From the NCBI GenBank assembly GCA_037176725.1, contig JAZBRS010000023.1, forward strand, positions 31,987,001-32,051,000: 64,000 bases of DNA, in the 5' to 3' direction. Made by a program: the position numbers and the translations under genes. This DNA comes from Posidonia oceanica (taxonomy: Eukaryota > Streptophyta > Magnoliopsida > Alismatales > Posidoniaceae). How positions within the stretch are numbered: position 1 is the stretch's first letter; every line of letters begins with the position of its first letter. Below, one piece after another: positions 1 through 10,480 of the stretch. The notes beneath the pieces are model-generated. The model worked only from the letters and a program-made list of their open reading frames with translations, had not been told where the DNA came from and made no database searches.

Positions 1-47
1 AAAAGAGACTTCGTCTGCATGGAGCGAAGTCACACAAGAGATGATAA
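1..47. repeat. Lone ACTTCG-type hairpin unit
   Basis: ACTTCGT and CGAAGT at about 8-32 form a short hairpin separated by about 10 bases. It is the same motif as the repeats at 2588-2795, on the other side of the PMD gene of element C. The two places probably share an origin by local duplication within the element. Confidence 0.5.
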
Positions 48-672
48 TTGGCAAGTTTCAGACTTACCGACTGGAAAGGGCATGATGTGATAGGTGGTAG
101 GTTTCGGACGTATGGACCGCGAAAAAAAAGCAGGTGCTGATAGGTTTCTGACTTATCAACCGGAAAGGATAGGTTTCGGACCTATCGACCGCAAAGGGAA
201 GTGATAAGTTTCGAACTTATCGACCAGAAAGGATAGGTTTCAGACCTATCGACCGCAAAGGAAAAGAAAAGGTGATAAGTTTCAGACTTATCGACCGGAA
301 GGATGAGTTTCGGACTCATCGACCGCAAAGGAAAAGAAAAAGTGATAAGTTTCGGACTTATCGACCGGAAAGGATGAGTTTCAGATCCATCGACCGGAAA
401 ACAAATGAAAAAGTGATAAATTTCGGACTTATCGACCGCAAAGGAAAAGAAAAAGTGATAAGTTTCGGACTTATCGATCGGAAAGGATGAGTTTCGGACT
501 TATCGACCAGAAAACAAAAGAAAAAGTGATAAGTTTTGGACTTATCGACAGCAAAGGAAAAGAAAAAGTGATAAGTTTCGAACTTATCGACCGGAAAGGA
601 TGAGTTTCGGACCCATTGACCGGAAAACAAAAGAAAAAGTGATAAGTTTCGGACCTATCGACCGCAAAGGGT
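48..672. repeat. Tandem hairpin array, about 16 units, with paired-arm changes
   Basis: About 16 units alternate between spacings near 29 and 42 bases. Each holds a 7-base arm, a 5-base loop (mostly TTCGG) and the complementary arm, then GACCGGAAAG or GACCGCAAAG plus an AAAAGAAAAAGT tail. Arms seen: GATAAGT/ACTTATC (most), GATAGGT/ACCTATC (165, 231) and GATGAGT/ACTCATC (301). Both sides change together in these. A few units are mismatched (135, 373, 598). On the element strand this lies between the PMD gene and the expected 3' LTR. Tandem repeats here are known in Tat/Ogre elements; the paired changes are the odd part. Confidence 0.85.
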
Positions 673-1275
673 TGCTGAGGGGTACCAAAATCCGAAGATG
701 GAGTAGGAAAACGGATGGGCCCGCGACAGTTAGGCATGCTTGCCCGAATGCAGCTGGAGATGTGATACCATGGGGCAGTAAAAAAATGATGCCCTTGGTA
801 TCAGGGATGATACCAGGGGACAGCCAAAGCACCCTTGGCATCAAAAAGCGATAGACAAAGCTGACGCGCTTGCCAAACGAGTAATTTGGCCTACCAGCCC
901 GGCGAGGATCCGGCCAGGAGCGCTTGGTGGCTTTACTCGTCTCAACGGTGTTGGTCTGCAGAGATTCTAGCACCTTGGGGGAGTGCGGGGTTTGCCTGGT
1001 AGCCTTCCCTGACGCTGAGAGTGTTGGCAGCTGCTTCTGCACTTGCAAGCTGTCAAGTTCTGATAGTGCCCTCCTTATGGCTCTGTGGGGCTGAAGAAGT
1101 ACGTTGAAGATATGATTGTAAGATCATGCATGCATCATGTTGTGCAAACCAAGCCAAACACACAAGCACATGGTACAAAACATCCTTGCATTAACAATGT
1201 CTTGATTACACGCCTATAACAGGATGAACTGAGTACAGCAAGACTCAAAAAGGGATATGCAGATGTACAAATGCC
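673..1275 (-). other. 3' non-coding region of element C next to the PMD gene
   Basis: No supportable gene. At 757-842 two neighbouring stem-loops share a theme: GATACCA pairs with TGGTATC across an A-rich loop, and GATACCAGGGG pairs imperfectly with CCCTTGGCATC. The part at about 1140-1275 resembles the sequence after the PMD stop in element B (63900-64000), including a GTGTAAYCA-like motif, so it is probably the 3' UTR of the PMD transcript. Longer frames here are low-complexity and have no counterpart in element B. Confidence 0.5.
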
Positions 1276-2402
1276 CTAGCTGGTCCAGGCCTTCTTCGAC
1301 CTCCTGGCGTCAGGAAATAGAGGTGCACCAGGTGGGATCTCATTAATGGGCCAGAGCCCTTGTACTTCAGTCAGATACTCAGGAGTACATCCTGAGCCCC
1401 TCGCAGCTGCAATGTCTATGGATCGTACCCCATGACACATGAGGTCGGCTAGCTTTGTGGTGGCAGCGACTGTGCTGAAAGGATAGGGCTGGAGCAGCTT
1501 CAGTGCCATGCTTGGAAACCAAACTGCCGCATGACCCGGATGGGGTGATACTCGACGCCTTCGGTGAACCCTGGTAGGACAACTAGTCGCATGTTGTGGG
1601 TGCCAAAGGAAATAGTGAATGGCTCTACTGCAGATGGGATGATATGCCAGGTCACTGTATCATCTGTCGGCTTTTCCAGCCTTTCATACTCCTCACGGAC
1701 AGTCTTGATGGTCTTGGCATGGCCTCTGCTGCAGCATGTCTCAAACGCATGCTTCTAGGGGTGCAGGATGTCTACCTCCATATGTCCAGCTAGCCACACT
1801 TGTACCAGAGCCCCGCAGCCGTGAAAATGGCGGCAGTGGTGCGAAATGCGGTCCAGCCCGCAGTAGGTTTTAGCTAGGACGACAGGTGCCAGGTCGATTT
1901 GGTGGGTCACCACAGCAAGGGTGATCTCCGCAACCTCAATAGTGACAGTCATCCGACCATGGCTGAAGATTAGCTCGCCCAGGAAGCGGGTGACTAAACA
2001 GCGGAGCCGGAGCGTGGGTACGGGCCCATCAATGCAGACTAGTCTTTTCTCGCAGCTTTGTGCAGAGAGTCCAGTTAGCTCTCTCAAGACAGCGACATAG
2101 CCAGTACGCCTCATGAACACAGTTGGTCCCATGAGTATGGAGAAGTCGCAGATCCGACGTACTTCCTCCAGCGTTGGCGTCAGTTCCATCCTGCCGAAGT
2201 GAAAGACATGGTGCGCTGGCTTCCAGAACCTTGCAGCGACGCACAAGAGATGTCAGCTAACCTCTACATCAGCAGCTTTCAGAAGCTTGGATGGTATGCC
2301 CCACAAGCGCAGTTTCTCACAGTCAGCTTCAGTGAGCATGGCAATCCACTCTCGGAGAGTTTTAGAGCAATGTGTCGAAGTCACCAAGGTAGGGAAACCC
2401 AT
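1276..2402 (-). pseudogene. Plant mobile domain (PMD, aminotransferase-like) accessory protein, broken
   Basis: Start chosen at the ATG at 2402, which matches the start of the element B copy (MG-PTLVT, then a conserved EADCEKLR-WGIPSKLLKA block). PMD features: RFWKPAHHVF, then ELTPTLEEVRRICDF, GPTVFMRR, TRFLGELIFSHGRM and VLPGFTEGVEYHPIRVM. PMD proteins (MAIN/MAIL1 family) act in silencing and gene control in Arabidopsis, and related domains are known inside plant transposons. Damage: an in-frame TGA where B has Arg (CGC), a deletion of about 20 codons after GP-PTLRLR, a TAG in the LHP-KHAF segment and a frameshift near 1500-1520. About 375 codons remain against about 401 in B. It lies 3' of integrase, same strand. 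Its function in the element is unknown. Confidence 0.75.
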
Positions 2403-2444
2403 CGCAGGGGAGGAAACAGGCAGCTATGTAGACTCTTCGAGTAC

Positions 2445-2456
2445 CTGTAGTTAAAG
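2445..2456 (-). promoter_or_regulatory. Candidate splice acceptor upstream of the PMD start
   Basis: On the minus strand ACTACAG is followed by GTACTCGAAG about 50 bases before the PMD ATG. Element B has ATTACAG then GTACTTGAAG at about 62643-62659, at a similar distance from its ATG. A spliced subgenomic mRNA would explain how a gene 1.7 kb downstream of the pol stop is expressed. This is inference; no transcript data are available. Confidence 0.35.
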
Positions 2457-2587
2457 CTGTTCATCAATCCGGAGCATGTACAGGCATATAATACAGGCAG
2501 ACAGAGAAGCAGATGTGCATATAAAGCTGATAAAGCAGTTCATATGTTACAGCTAACAGTCAGATCACAAAATCTAGGCACATTCAG

Positions 2588-2795
2588 CTATACAAGGGGG
2601 CTTCGCCTGCACAGGGTGAAGTCGCACAAAAGACACTCTTGTCCTCGTCCGTGCGGAGCAAGGAGACAAGGGAAGGGGGCTTCGTCCATCTGGAATGAAG
2701 TCACAAAGAGGTACGCTTGTCCTTGCCCTACATGGAGCAAGGAAACAAGCGGGAAGGGACTTCGTCCGCTCGGAGCGAAGTCGCAAAGAGATTAG
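2588..2795. repeat. Two alternating families of hairpin repeats between integrase and PMD gene
   Basis: Two hairpin types alternate. One pairs ACTTCGT with CGAAGT (a variant pairs GGCTTCGCC with GGGTGAAGTC). The other pairs CTTGTCCTTGC with GCAAGGAAACAAG (first copy CTTGTCCTCGT with GCAAGGAGACAAG, imperfect). A pair of hairpins spans roughly 100 bases and occurs about twice. The same ACTTCGT hairpin recurs at 8-32. Element B has nothing obviously alike in its spacer, so this is private to C or its subfamily. Confidence 0.65.
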
Positions 2796-4116
2796 GGGCG
2801 GTACCTGACTGCACAGACCCGACGGCCCATGAGGGGCCCCAAGGGGTGCCAAAGTTGTCCTGCTGCCTCTGGAGTGGCTGCCCTATCTCAGATTACTGAT
2901 GCATTCCTTGAGCTGCTGGACTGGCAGTGATTGGTTGCTCTGAGGCTTGGAGGCGGCCAACCTGCCTTGGTAGAAGTACTGTCCCAGCGCTGAGCCAAGC
3001 CTTGCAGAGTGGGAGGAAAGGAGCAAAAGAAGAGATTTGATAATGGATAGATGCATGCATGATCTATACTAAATCTATTGCTCTCAGCATATGGAGTGCT
3101 TGATGCCTGCTGCAAAGGAAGGGGCGGTCTCTGATTCACCAGACTCTACTCGGATTCCTAATTGTTGGTGGCACTTTGGAATGGGTATTGGTGGTGCTTG
3201 GGTGGTGGTGTAGTGAGGACGGGCTCCTTGCCAAACTCTCAAGGAGCTACATCTACTCTTTTCATTTTTCTTGTCCCTTTTGCTCCCACATAGGTGTGCA
3301 GGTTTCCCCTATCCCTGGCTTGGAGGTAGTGGGCACCTGGTTTGGAGCTGGGGAGCTAGTGCTAGACAAGGGTGGTTTGGCCCCCTGGGACTTGTGTATT
3401 TCCCAGACGCAAACTTTAGTTCTTCCCTACGGTAGGCGAAAGGGGGCGGGATCGCGCTGCTTGCCTTTGTTTCTGGGGCTGACTTTTGTTTTTGCCCCTC
3501 TTTTGTTTTGCTTGTTCTTTTTTTTTCTCTTCTTTTTGTCTTTTCTTTCTTGTTCTTTTTTTTGGCTCGCAGGTTTTCGTTGTCCCTAACTTAGAGGTAA
3601 TGGGTGCCTGGTTTTGAGATGGGGGGCTAGGCTTTGCAAGGCGGGTAGACTCCCAGGTGCGGATTTTGAATCATCTCCAAGGTAATTGGAGGGACTAGGT
3701 TATGCTGCACACCTCTATCTCTAGGGCCAACTCCTGTCTTCGCCTTCTATTTTCTCTCTTCTTCTTTTTTTTTGTGCTTAGGCTTAGACATGTAGGTTTT
3801 GCTCACACTCTCTCACACCCTAGGATTTTTCTTTCTCCCTTCGAAGGTGTAAGTCCTGAAAGGGGTTTGGACATTTCGTCCGCCTCACTGGATGGTGCTC
3901 CCTCACTGGTTAGGCTATCTAAGTAGTGTCGGGTGACGTAGAGGGTACTCCTTCTAGAGTAGGCAAGCATCTCCGATTTTCATCATCGGGTTGATGATAG
4001 TAATGCATATAATACATTTACAACTTTCTCTGCTGATAAACAACCAAGCCTAAAATGCATGAGGAAGAAGGAATGCAAGAAGTAAGAGAGAGAGGACTCT
4101 GTAAGGCAGCGGCGGG
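2796..4116 (-). other. Conserved spacer between integrase and PMD gene, element C
   Basis: No ORF with recognisable similarity. On the minus strand it holds long purine-rich stretches (complements of 3480-3570 and 3740-3775). Near 3790-3960 there is a block matching element B at 61405-61530: GACACTACTTAG, CAGTGAGGGAG, CAAACCCCTT and TAGGGTGTGAG in the same order. The same order of features in two independent elements marks this as an ancestral part of the element and not a later insertion. Confidence 0.6.
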
Positions 4117-5217
4117 CTACTCGTAGTACTTCTTGAGGTAGCATGAATTGACAGGCTCAGACTGTTCGACCTGGTCCATGTCCTTAAGGACTGCTGCACC
4201 GTCGGAGAAGACCCGCTTGATTAAGAAGGGGCCACGCCAGTTGGGCCAGAATTTTCCTCGATCGTCGGAGAGATGGATGGCTCGAAGGACCATATCCGCT
4301 GGATTGAAGCTTCTGGGCCTAACCTTCTTCAGGTATGCTTTGGCCGAGCGCTTCTAGTAGCACTGAGCATGATGTATGGCCTACAACCTATGCTCATCAA
4401 TCAGGTTCAGCTGGATGCAGCAGTCTTCGACCCATTCTGCTTCTTCCATCTCAGCTTCTCGTAGGATCTGCAGTGAGGGGATCTCTACTTCAACAGGCAG
4501 CACTGCCTCCATGCCGTACACTAGCGAGTACGGGGTTGCTCCTGTCGAGGTTCGGACTGATGTCCTGTATGCCCAGAGTGCGTACGGAGGCTTGTCGTGC
4601 CAGTCCTTGTGAGTCTCTGCCATCTTTTTCAAGATTTTGATAAGGTTCTTGTTGGCAGACTCTACTGTGCCGTTCATTTGTGGCCGATAAGGCGAGGATC
4701 GGTGATGCTTGATGTTGAAGCTCTGCAGGTAGTCTTCGATCCTCTTGGCTATGAAGTTTGTGCCATTATCAGAGATGAGCGCGTGCGGGACCCCATACCG
4801 GACTATGATATTATTTCTGATGAACTTTTCTGTAGCCACGGTAGTAACTGTCTTATAGGAGGCTGCTTCCACCCACTTAGTAAAGTAGTCGATTGCCACC
4901 AGAATGTGGCGATGACTGTTGGAAGCTGGTGGGTGTATGGCGCCAATGACATCGATCCCCCAGGTGGAGAAAGGCCATGACGAAGACATGCTATGCAATT
5001 CCTATGGGGGAGCATGTATGAAGTTCCCATGGACTTGGCAGCTATGGCACTTGCACACAAATTGGCAGCAGTCTACCTCTATGGTTGACCAGAAGTAGCC
5101 TTGGAGCATAATCTTCTTGGTCAGTAACACACCGTTCATGTGAGGGCCGCAAGTCCCTGCATGGACTTGGAGCATCAGTGTGTCGGCCTCCTTCTTGTCT
5201 ACGCAGCGTAGGAGCAT
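4117..5217 (-). pseudogene. Integrase of element C
   Basis: Inserts the cDNA copy into chromosomes. Seen in order: an HHCC zinc-binding module (HAGTCGPHMNG to CKCHSC, 5170-5030); a catalytic core with WGIDVIG, LISDNGTNF and NGTVESANK, the second Asp and the Glu separated by 35 residues as in DD35E; then a C-terminal part with KKVRPRSF and a NWRGPFLIK (GPY/F) motif, ending in CYLKKYYE and TAG at 4117-4119. In-frame stops separate the segments at about 5001 and 4380. It is in frame with the RT part upstream. There is no chromodomain, as expected for the Tat/Athila branch. Confidence 0.9.
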
Positions 5218-7230
5218 CTAGTTGTAAGATCTTCTGTACAGATGTCCTGCCCTTATCACATACTTTGATGCCAGATGTGCCAAAGTCTTTCTGTTTGCTG
5301 CTGAGGTGCCTGGTGGGGGGCTGCCAGATTCCAGGAAGACTTTAATGTCGTGGTACCATGGGAGTTCCTCTGCTGGATCCGCCTCCTCGATAGTCATGCA
5401 GTGTGTAGGCTGTTCCACACGAGAGACTGATACGTCCACTACACGATGTTCGGGTATAGAGAGCCAAGATGCTAGGGTTGCTAGAGCATCTGCATAGGCA
5501 TTCTTGGCTCTATTCATGTAAGTGAAGCGGATGTCTTCAAATTCTTCTATCAGCTTCAACAGGTAGTCATGGTAAGGTACCAGCTTAGGGTCTTTGGTCT
5601 TCCAGTCGCCATTGACCTGGGAGATTACCAACATCGCATCTCCGTGTACATGTAGCTTGTGTACATCATGCTCGAGTGCGACTTGCAGTCCCAGAAGGCA
5701 GGCTTCATACTCTGCCTCATTGTTGGTGCAAGGGAATATCATCTTCCTTGCAAAGGGGATTAGAACTCCCTGCGGCATTGCTAGGACAGCACCAGTGCCT
5801 CTGCCTCTTCTATTGACTGTGCCATCGAAGTACAGATGCCACTGTAGCTCGTCTTCAGGATCCTTCTGCTCTGAATCCTCCATGGCGAATCGAATGTCTT
5901 CATCGGGGAATTGTGTTTGCAGAGGCTGATATTCAGGTAGGGGGAAGTCGGCCAGATGATCTACCATGGCTTGCCCCCTCATTGACTTCTGTGTGACGAA
6001 GGTGATGTCATACTGAGACCATAACACCTGCCACTTAACACATCTGCCCATCATAGCCGGCTTCTGAAAAAGGAACTTGATGGGGTCATGCCGACATAAG
6101 AGCTGGACCGGGTGCGGTATCATGTAATGCCTTAGCTTCTGCACGGCCCAGACCAGAGACAAGCAAGTCTTCTCTATGGCACTATACCTAGCTTCACAAT
6201 CAGTGAACTTCTTGCTCAGGTAGTAGATGGCACGCTCCTTTCTGCCAGTCTCATCATGTTGGCCCAAGATGGCGCCCATGGAATGCTGTGTGGTAGAAAG
6301 ATAGAGAATCAGGGGTCTCCCTGGCACGGGAGAGACCAGGATAGGAGGCTTGATCAGGAGCTGCTTGATCTTGTCAAATGCAGCTTGGCACTCCTCGCTC
6401 CAGTGGATTTGTGCATTCTTCTTCAAGAGCTTGAAAATTGGTTCGCAGATAGGTGTGAGCTGTGCGATGAAATGACTGATATACTGCAGACGCCCCAGCA
6501 GGCCTCTGACTTCCTTCTCAGTCTTGGGAGGTGGCATGTCCATGATGGCTTTGGCCTTGCTCGGGTCCACTTCAATCCCCCTCTGGCTGATAATGTAGCC
6601 TAGCAGCTTGCCAGATGATACCCCAAACACACATTTACTGGGGTTAAGGCGAAGCTTGTATTTCCTCAAGCGGTTAAAGAGCTTCTTGAGGCAGATAAGG
6701 TGATCCTCAGGCTCTCTAGACTTAGCAATAATGTCGTCCACGTAGACCTCAACTTCTTGGTGCATGAGGTCGTGGAATAATACTGTCATCGCCCTTTGAT
6801 ACATTGCTCCGGCGTTCTTGAGCCCAAATGGCATAACTTGGTAGCAAAAGACTCCCCAAGGGGTGATAAATGAGGTCTTCTCCATGTCTTCTTCTGCCAT
6901 TCTGATCTGGTTATAGCCGGAGAAGCTGTCCATGAAGGAGAGCATCTTGTGCCCTGCAGTGTTGTCCACCAGGACGTCAATGTGCGGTAAGGGGAAGTCA
7001 TCCTTAGGACTGGCTTTGTTCAGATCCCTATAATCAATGCACATAAGGACCTGTCCGTCCTTCTTGGGCACAGGCACGACATTCGCGAGCCATTCTGGGT
7101 AGCGGATGACCTTGAGAAAGCCAACGCTGTGCTACTTCATGATTTCCTCTTTGATCTTGAGCAGCCACTATGGTCGCCACTTCCGAAGCTTCTGCTTTAC
7201 TGGCTTCGCGTCTGGATCTAGAGGCAAGTT
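5218..7230 (-). pseudogene. Reverse transcriptase, native RNase H and archaeal-type RNase H, element C
   Basis: A 619-codon open segment runs from 7077 to 5218; two TAG codons at about 7110-7170 break the RT N-terminus. RT: SFMDSFSGYNQIR (first Asp), MPFGLKNAGAMYQR, EVYVDDIIAK (YVDD at about 6744-6733), then GKLLGYIISQRGIEV and RGLLGRLQYI. The native RNase H (about 6310-5970) is degenerate: the usual first Asp region reads LYLSTTQHSMGAIL. A second RNase H (about 5838-5460) has DGTVNRRG, NNEAEYEACLLGL, HVHGDAMLVI and NAYADALATLA, i.e. intact acidic residues. This dual arrangement defines the Tat lineage. The longest intact coding segment in the window. Confidence 0.93.
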
Positions 7231-8277
7231 GTGCACCACGATCTCGACATCAAGGCCGACCATGTCTTCATAACTCCAAGTGAAGACATCTGCATATTCC
7301 ATAAGGAATGCAATAAACTCTGCTCTAGCCTGGGGCATCAGTAGGGCGCTGATGCGGACCTCCTTAACATCTTCAGCTGTGCCAATGTTGATAACCTTTG
7401 TCTCTTCCTCGACATGGAGGTTGGGCCCTTCTGGGTCATCATCATAAGGCTGGAACTCAGGCAGTGGTTCATCATTCTCATCTACGTCTGTATCGTCCTC
7501 CTCATATGCATTGAGTTCCGAGAGGATCTCCTTCTCAAATGTGGGGTCTGTAATGTCGAAGGAGTGGACATGTTCCGCCTCTTGATCCTGATGATGCCTC
7601 AGGAGGGTCACGTTCACTCGAGTATTTCTATGGGCTCGGTGGGTGACGTCTGCTTCAGTGGCCCCTGATCCCGTTAACTGATATGGCTGCTCTGGTTGCT
7701 CTATCTGTTCTGGCTGCTCTGGCACCACTGTCACTGCTGGGACTGTCTGGACTGCTGGGACTGCTCTGTCTGCTACCGCTGCTATTTGTACTGTCCCCTC
7801 CTCCACGTTCTCATATGCACTTGCAAGGAGTGCCAGAGACGGACAACTGTCCTCTAGGCGACGAATCTGTGTACTGTCGCCAAATGCGCTGCCTATGCGG
7901 GGCATGCGCCGCACGAACCACCTAGACCCACCTTCTGGCTGCGGAGTGATCAACTCATCTAGTCTAGTGGGTGCCGCCTCTGGTTCTTCTTCCAAGACCA
8001 TGATTGAGGAATGGTCTTGTGCTGGGGAGGGACCTGTGACCACGACTTTCCCTTTCCTCAGTGCCTGCTGCTCGGCGGCGTCTTCAGCCAACATCGTGAG
8101 TTGCTCTTGGAACAGCAATTCCAAGTCTCCGAGCCTGTCAGCCACCTGGGCTTCTGCAGTCACACCTTCCTCGTCTTCTGAGGGTGTGTCGACGTAATAG
8201 ACACAGACGGCCTCTTCAGAGTCCTGCCCGGTGATTCCTCTGTCTATGGGATTTGCTCTGGCTTCCATACATATCAC
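7168..8277 (-). CDS. Protease-RT linker of pol, acidic region, element C
   Basis: A 369-codon open segment in the same frame as the RT but shifted by one base from the protease frame. The first part is rich in Pro, Glu and Gln, with a VPEQPEQ-EQPEQP run. The second is acidic (EEDDTDVDENDE, YDDDPEGPNLHVEEE). The last part, RAEFIAFLMEYADVFTWSYEDM then HNLPLDPDAKPVKQK, is the usual entry to RT in this lineage. It corresponds to 56093-58140 in element B, which stays in frame with protease there. The frameshift here is therefore a lesion of this copy and not a programmed site. Confidence 0.7.
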   Translation of the reverse strand: MICMEARANPIDRGITGQDSEEAVCVYYVDTPSEDEEGVTAEAQVADRLGDLELLFQEQLTMLAEDAAEQQALRKGKVVVTGPSPAQDHSSIMVLEEEPEAAPTRLDELITPQPEGGSRWFVRRMPRIGSAFGDSTQIRRLEDSCPSLALLASAYENVEEGTVQIAAVADRAVPAVQTVPAVTVVPEQPEQIEQPEQPYQLTGSGATEADVTHRAHRNTRVNVTLLRHHQDQEAEHVHSFDITDPTFEKEILSELNAYEEDDTDVDENDEPLPEFQPYDDDPEGPNLHVEEETKVINIGTAEDVKEVRISALLMPQARAEFIAFLMEYADVFTWSYEDMVGLDVEIVVHNLPLDPDAKPVKQKLRKWRP

Positions 8278-10285
8278 CGACCGGGATGTCTATTCTGTTA
8301 CTGGCTGGCTGACCTCCTGGAGCAGCTAGTTGCGGCACTGGGGCAAGCAGAGATGCGAATAGGCCGGTCAGGGATGTCACTGACAGTGGCGTCGACAGGG
8401 ACAGTGCTGTGGCTGGGGGGGAGGCAAAGGCACTCTTTTGAAGGTCCAATAGCTGGACGGTTGCTCTGGGGAATGAAGCGCCGGCATCCGTGTGTGATGG
8501 TGGTTGTTTCTCTGTAGTAGCGGTGGGGGTCTTCCACAATGTTGGATCTGCTAAAGCTGACGGCGGTATGGCTGATGACGCCACCTGCTTTGCTTGTGGA
8601 GCTGCTGATGAGGCGGGCTGAGTCATGTTGTCACCTGAATCGATTGATTGCACCCCCAAAAAAGGTAACTTCTGTACTAGTGCGGCTACGACTGCGAGTG
8701 GACAGGTGGTTAGTGCTTGCAGAAGTGCTCCTGACTCTGGAGCTGTCAATGTAGCTGTCATAGGCACTGGTGTAGCTGTAGAGGGGGAAGAGGCTATCAT
8801 TCCTGACATAGAGTTTGCAGAATCTGGCACTGTACCAGTAGAGGGAAGGGCCAGACAAACTGATCGAGAGATTGCAGGGCTAATCTGGGCCTCTTCCTTG
8901 GACTGTGCTAGGATAACCGTGCCAGACTGCTCCTCATTAGAATAATAATCCTCTATGCAGACCCACTCCTCTGTCGACAGTGGGGGGCTCTGGCATGGTG
9001 CTGGCTGGGCTATTGCTGGGCTCGTGTTCGGGTCAAGAATACCTGCACTGACAAAGTCAGTGAGGTCCCGAGGGATCACGAGCTTCCGTCTCCCTGAGTG
9101 CAGGCGCTCACCATCGCAGGGCTGCCATTCGTATCCCAGGCTTTGAAACTTTTCACGCTCCTCAGCCGCAACTGACTTGGCGATCCCTTGGCCGTGATGC
9201 CCAAGTGGCGTTCCCTTCTCATAGCCCCATCTACGGCAAATGTTCTCGACCATCCTAGAGGGGTTACAATGAACGGCCAGAAAGCTGACATGCTTAAGAA
9301 GAGGGATAAAGTTAACTGGCTCAAACCGATTAACACGGTATAAGGTATCCGACGGCTTAGGATCAAATTGGACAGTTTGCTGGGATACTGAAGAGATCAC
9401 CTCGACCAGTTCCTTGTCAAAGTTTTCCGCCATGACGACGACGACATCGTTGCCCCAGCGAAACTTGATCATACGATGGAGGATCGAGGGTATCACTTGA
9501 TGCTTGTGTAGCCACAGGCGCCCAAGCAGAAGATTAAAAGAAGGCTCCAAGTCGACGATATAGAATTCTACATCAAATTTGACCGGTCCAATGGTAAGAG
9601 GAATAACCAGGATCCCCAAAGAATCATGGTGCGTATTGTCAAAAGAGGTCATTCCCTTCACGGCTGTCATGATGTCCTCGGCTTTGAATCCGAGCTTCAA
9701 TGCTGTGCGCAGGGGGCAGATGTTAAGGCCTGACCCATTATCGACTAGCGAGAGGGGAATGCGGAAACTTTTGAACTGTACCGTGATAAACAGGGGCTAA
9801 TTATGGTTAGTCCCTGCTGGAGGCAGTTCATCGCTCGAGAAAGAGATGACTTGCGGCTCTGCAATCATACCCACCATATTTTCTAGAGTTGTAGGCTCGA
9901 TGGTTTGGGACACATTGGCGGCCTGGAACACGTGGAAAAAAGCCACTCAGTGTTCGCAGGAAGAATGTATCAGGTCTCAAATGGAGATGTCAGCCTTGAC
10001 TTTTTTCAACTGGGCCGTTATGTCAGCTGAAGGCTGGTCTTTTTTGGAGGTGGGGATAATGGCTCTGGTGGCATGTTTTGTAGTGGTGGGATCAAGGGAT
10101 TGGCCTGCTGGTGATTGGCTCACTGGTAGGGGTTGGCCTGCTAGTGGTTGGCTCACAGGTGGAGTAGGTTCAGGGGGGTTAGGCCTGGCTATTGGGGCTG
10201 CAGGTCTGGTTACAGGGGCGGCAGGTCTGGTTACAGGGGCGGCAGGTCTGTAGACCCTCCCCGACTGCATGACATCCGCACACAT
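8216..10285 (-). pseudogene. Aspartic protease followed by a G-patch, element C
   Basis: Starts with a Pro-rich linker (repeated PAAPVTR) and a KADISI-DLIHSS segment typical of plant Ty3 polyproteins. The protease active site reads PLSLVDNGSGLN (Asp at 9742-9740), with the later LLLGRLWLHKHQVIP matching the retropepsin ILG region. After the protease, about 9232-9131 encodes GYEKGTPLGHHGQGI followed by SLGYEW, which fits the G-patch pattern. A Pro/Ala/Ser-rich tail follows to 8216. There is a TAG three codons before LFITVQFKSF (B has CAA). The frame is the same as gag. Confidence 0.8.
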
Positions 10286-10480
10286 TTCTGCGGCATAGTC
10301 GTATGCAACACGATGGGTATCCCTGGTTAAGTTGATTACCAGGGGAACGTGAGCTTCGAGCTCGAGAGGGGCTGTCGGGATACTTGTTAGAGGACGGATG
10401 GATGTGGGATGATGCCAAGAAGGCTGTGTTGGCTCTGGTTGGGGCCTGGCTTGAAGGTAGACTTGGCGTTGAGCCCTTGG

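Noticed and set aside
48..672. CRISPR-like array of repeats and spacers
   Set aside because: Plant nuclear context, repeats are hairpins with related spacer-like parts and no cas genes; it is a retroelement 3' region.
584..1048. 154-codon minus-strand frame in the 3' region of C
   Set aside because: Partly overlaps the hairpin array, lacks any domain and has no counterpart in element B.
1276..2402. Host PMD gene next to a transposon
   Set aside because: The homologous gene sits in the same position in element B, so it belongs to the element.
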